Source: Desulfocapsa sp. | Lineage (GTDB): Bacteria; Desulfobacterota; Desulfobulbia; Desulfobulbales; Desulfocapsaceae | Direction of reading: 5' to 3' | Assembly (NCBI GenBank): GCA_029942265.1 | Contig: JAOZTO010000013.1 | Location: forward strand, 1 to 14,737 | Length of the DNA stretch: 14,737 nt | In this document: piece by piece, positions 14,100-14,737 of the stretch | How positions within the stretch are numbered: position 1 is the stretch's first letter | Layout of the letters: every line of letters starts with the position of its first letter | Position numbers and translations under genes: made by a program | The notes under the pieces: generated by a model | Told to the model about the DNA's origin: nothing | Seen by the model: only the letters and a program-made list of their open reading frames with translations | The model's database searches: none

Positions 14100-14637
14100 A
14101 TGATTACCCGTTTCTCATCCCGTCGCCAGCCACTTGACACGTCCTTTATTAAGGATAGGATGAAAGATGCTGTCTCCTATGACCGTATTGCCGGTTTTTT
14201 CAGGTCTTCTTTACTGGAGGTGGCCGGTGAGGAGTTGGAAGCTCTGAATGGATCAATCAGAGTTGTTTGTAATTCCGAAATTGATCCTCGTGATGTAAGT
14301 ACAGCCAAAGCTGCTCAGCAGGCCATGCGGAAAAAACTGGTGTGCCGGGGAACCGGAGAAACTGGGAAAGGCGAGTAAAAATCGTTTCGCACGACTCTTT
14401 GATTTATTGGCAAATAGCAAACTTGAAGTCAGGGTACTTCCGGATAAAACATTTGGTTTGATTCACGGAAAAGCAGGGGTAATTAGTTACCGGGATGGAC
14501 GTAAGACATCTTTTATGGGTGGTGCCAATGAAAGCCTTACTGCCTGGAGGCTCAACTATGAACTGGTTTGGGAAGATGATTCGGAAGAAGCTGTAGAATG
14601 GGTGCAGAAAGCATTTCGGCGTACTAGAGTACGTTAA
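14100..14637 (+). pseudogene. Phospholipase-D-like anti-phage gene, frameshifted and truncated
   Basis: Two frames encode consecutive pieces of one protein. The first, from ATG 14100, reads FSSRRQPLDTSFIKDRM, SYDRIAGFFRSSLLEVAGEE and SIRVVCNSEIDPRDV, then derails at a run of six A (14331-14336). With five A the frame continues as RKNWCAG through KASKNRFARLFDLLANSKLE, VRVLPDKTFGLIHGKAGVIS and GGANESLTAWRLNYELVWED, the phospholipase-D-like HxK motif being HGK. This N-terminal domain normally precedes a SNF2-type helicase in anti-phage proteins of 900 residues or more. Here similarity ends at EWVQKAF and a stop follows at 14635-14637, so the helicase is gone. In known defence loci such genes neighbour DUF1156 methylases, as the relic upstream suggests. 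Even without the frameshift the product would be a bare PLD domain. Confidence 0.7.
14620..14633. repeat. Short palindrome at the truncation point
   Basis: CGTACT-AG-AGTACG forms a 6-bp inverted repeat exactly where the phospholipase-D-like coding similarity stops. It may be a scar of the rearrangement that removed the helicase half, or chance. Confidence 0.3.
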
Positions 14638-14663
14638 AATGATTAGGAATTTGCAGTAACGAA

Positions 14664-14681
14664 GGTAAATATTCGGCTAGC
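14664..14681 (+). repeat. 18-bp repeat, copy 2; probable end of a mobile element running off the window
   Basis: GGTAAATATTCGGCTAGC is the perfect inverse of 12296-12313 and contains the GTAAATATTCG motif also seen at 12391-12401. It lies just after the truncated phospholipase-D-like gene and points rightward, as expected if another element's end begins here and extends past 14737. Confidence 0.65.
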
Positions 14682-14702
14682 GCCCCATCTTCGTTTGATC
14701 CG

Positions 14703-14737
14703 GCTTGTTCACATATGAACAAATATAGTTCACAAGC
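14703..14737. repeat. Subterminal hairpin and inverted repeat at the right edge
   Basis: TTGTTCA-CATA-TGAACAA (14705-14722) is a perfect 7-bp stem with a four-base loop. A second pairing, GCTTGT (14703-14708) with ACAAGC (14732-14737), encloses it. No coding frame is seen in 14638-14737. Hairpins just inside an element end would fit the mobile-element reading of the preceding repeat. Confidence 0.45.

Overview
The window (about 42% GC by impression) looks like chromosome of a Gram-negative bacterium. The large SNF2 helicase, the Hsp70-type operon, the RapZ C-terminal domain and the style of the toxin-antitoxin genes would fit a proteobacterium or Desulfobacterota (Desulfobulbales-like) genome, but that placement is an inference with low confidence. 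No rRNA, tRNA or CRISPR array was seen.

Positions 1-11418 hold a coherent, intact set of genes. The 5' part of a large SNF2-family helicase gene runs leftward off the window. It is divergent from a six-gene rightward operon-like row: a 571-aa winged-helix protein ending in an XPB/Ssl2-type helicase-associated domain but with no helicase motor; an Hsp70/DnaK paralogue with a zinc ribbon placed just before the interdomain linker; a zinc-ribbon/transmembrane/coiled-coil/LysM protein; a 690-aa TPR-type helical-repeat protein; a small J-domain-like protein without the HPD motif; and a GrpE-type nucleotide exchange factor. My reading is a dedicated Hsp70 machine (ATPase, J-like partner, exchange factor, TPR adaptor, membrane anchor) working with a DNA-translocating SNF2 protein and its wHTH partner. 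Function is not known from the sequence. A role in protecting or remodelling protein-DNA complexes, or in genome conflict, is a hypothesis.

Positions 11419-12423 begin with a stand-alone RapZ C-terminal-domain gene on the minus strand, followed by a decayed remnant of pyrE (orotate phosphoribosyltransferase). Then comes non-coding DNA rich in nested inverted repeats, including a GTAAATATTCG motif that recurs at the right edge of the window.

Positions 12424-14737 are a graveyard of accessory DNA. A roughly 0.89-kb segment bounded by 15-bp perfect inverted repeats holds an 18-bp-stem hairpin, two 82-bp direct repeats and an intact HigA-like antitoxin whose toxin survives only as a C-terminal stub. 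It abuts the C-terminal relic of what looks like a DUF1156 (defence-associated methylase) gene. An intact addiction-module antitoxin/RelE-ParE toxin pair follows, then a frameshifted and truncated phospholipase-D-like anti-phage gene. These relics suggest a decayed phage-defence locus broken up by mobile elements and toxin-antitoxin modules.
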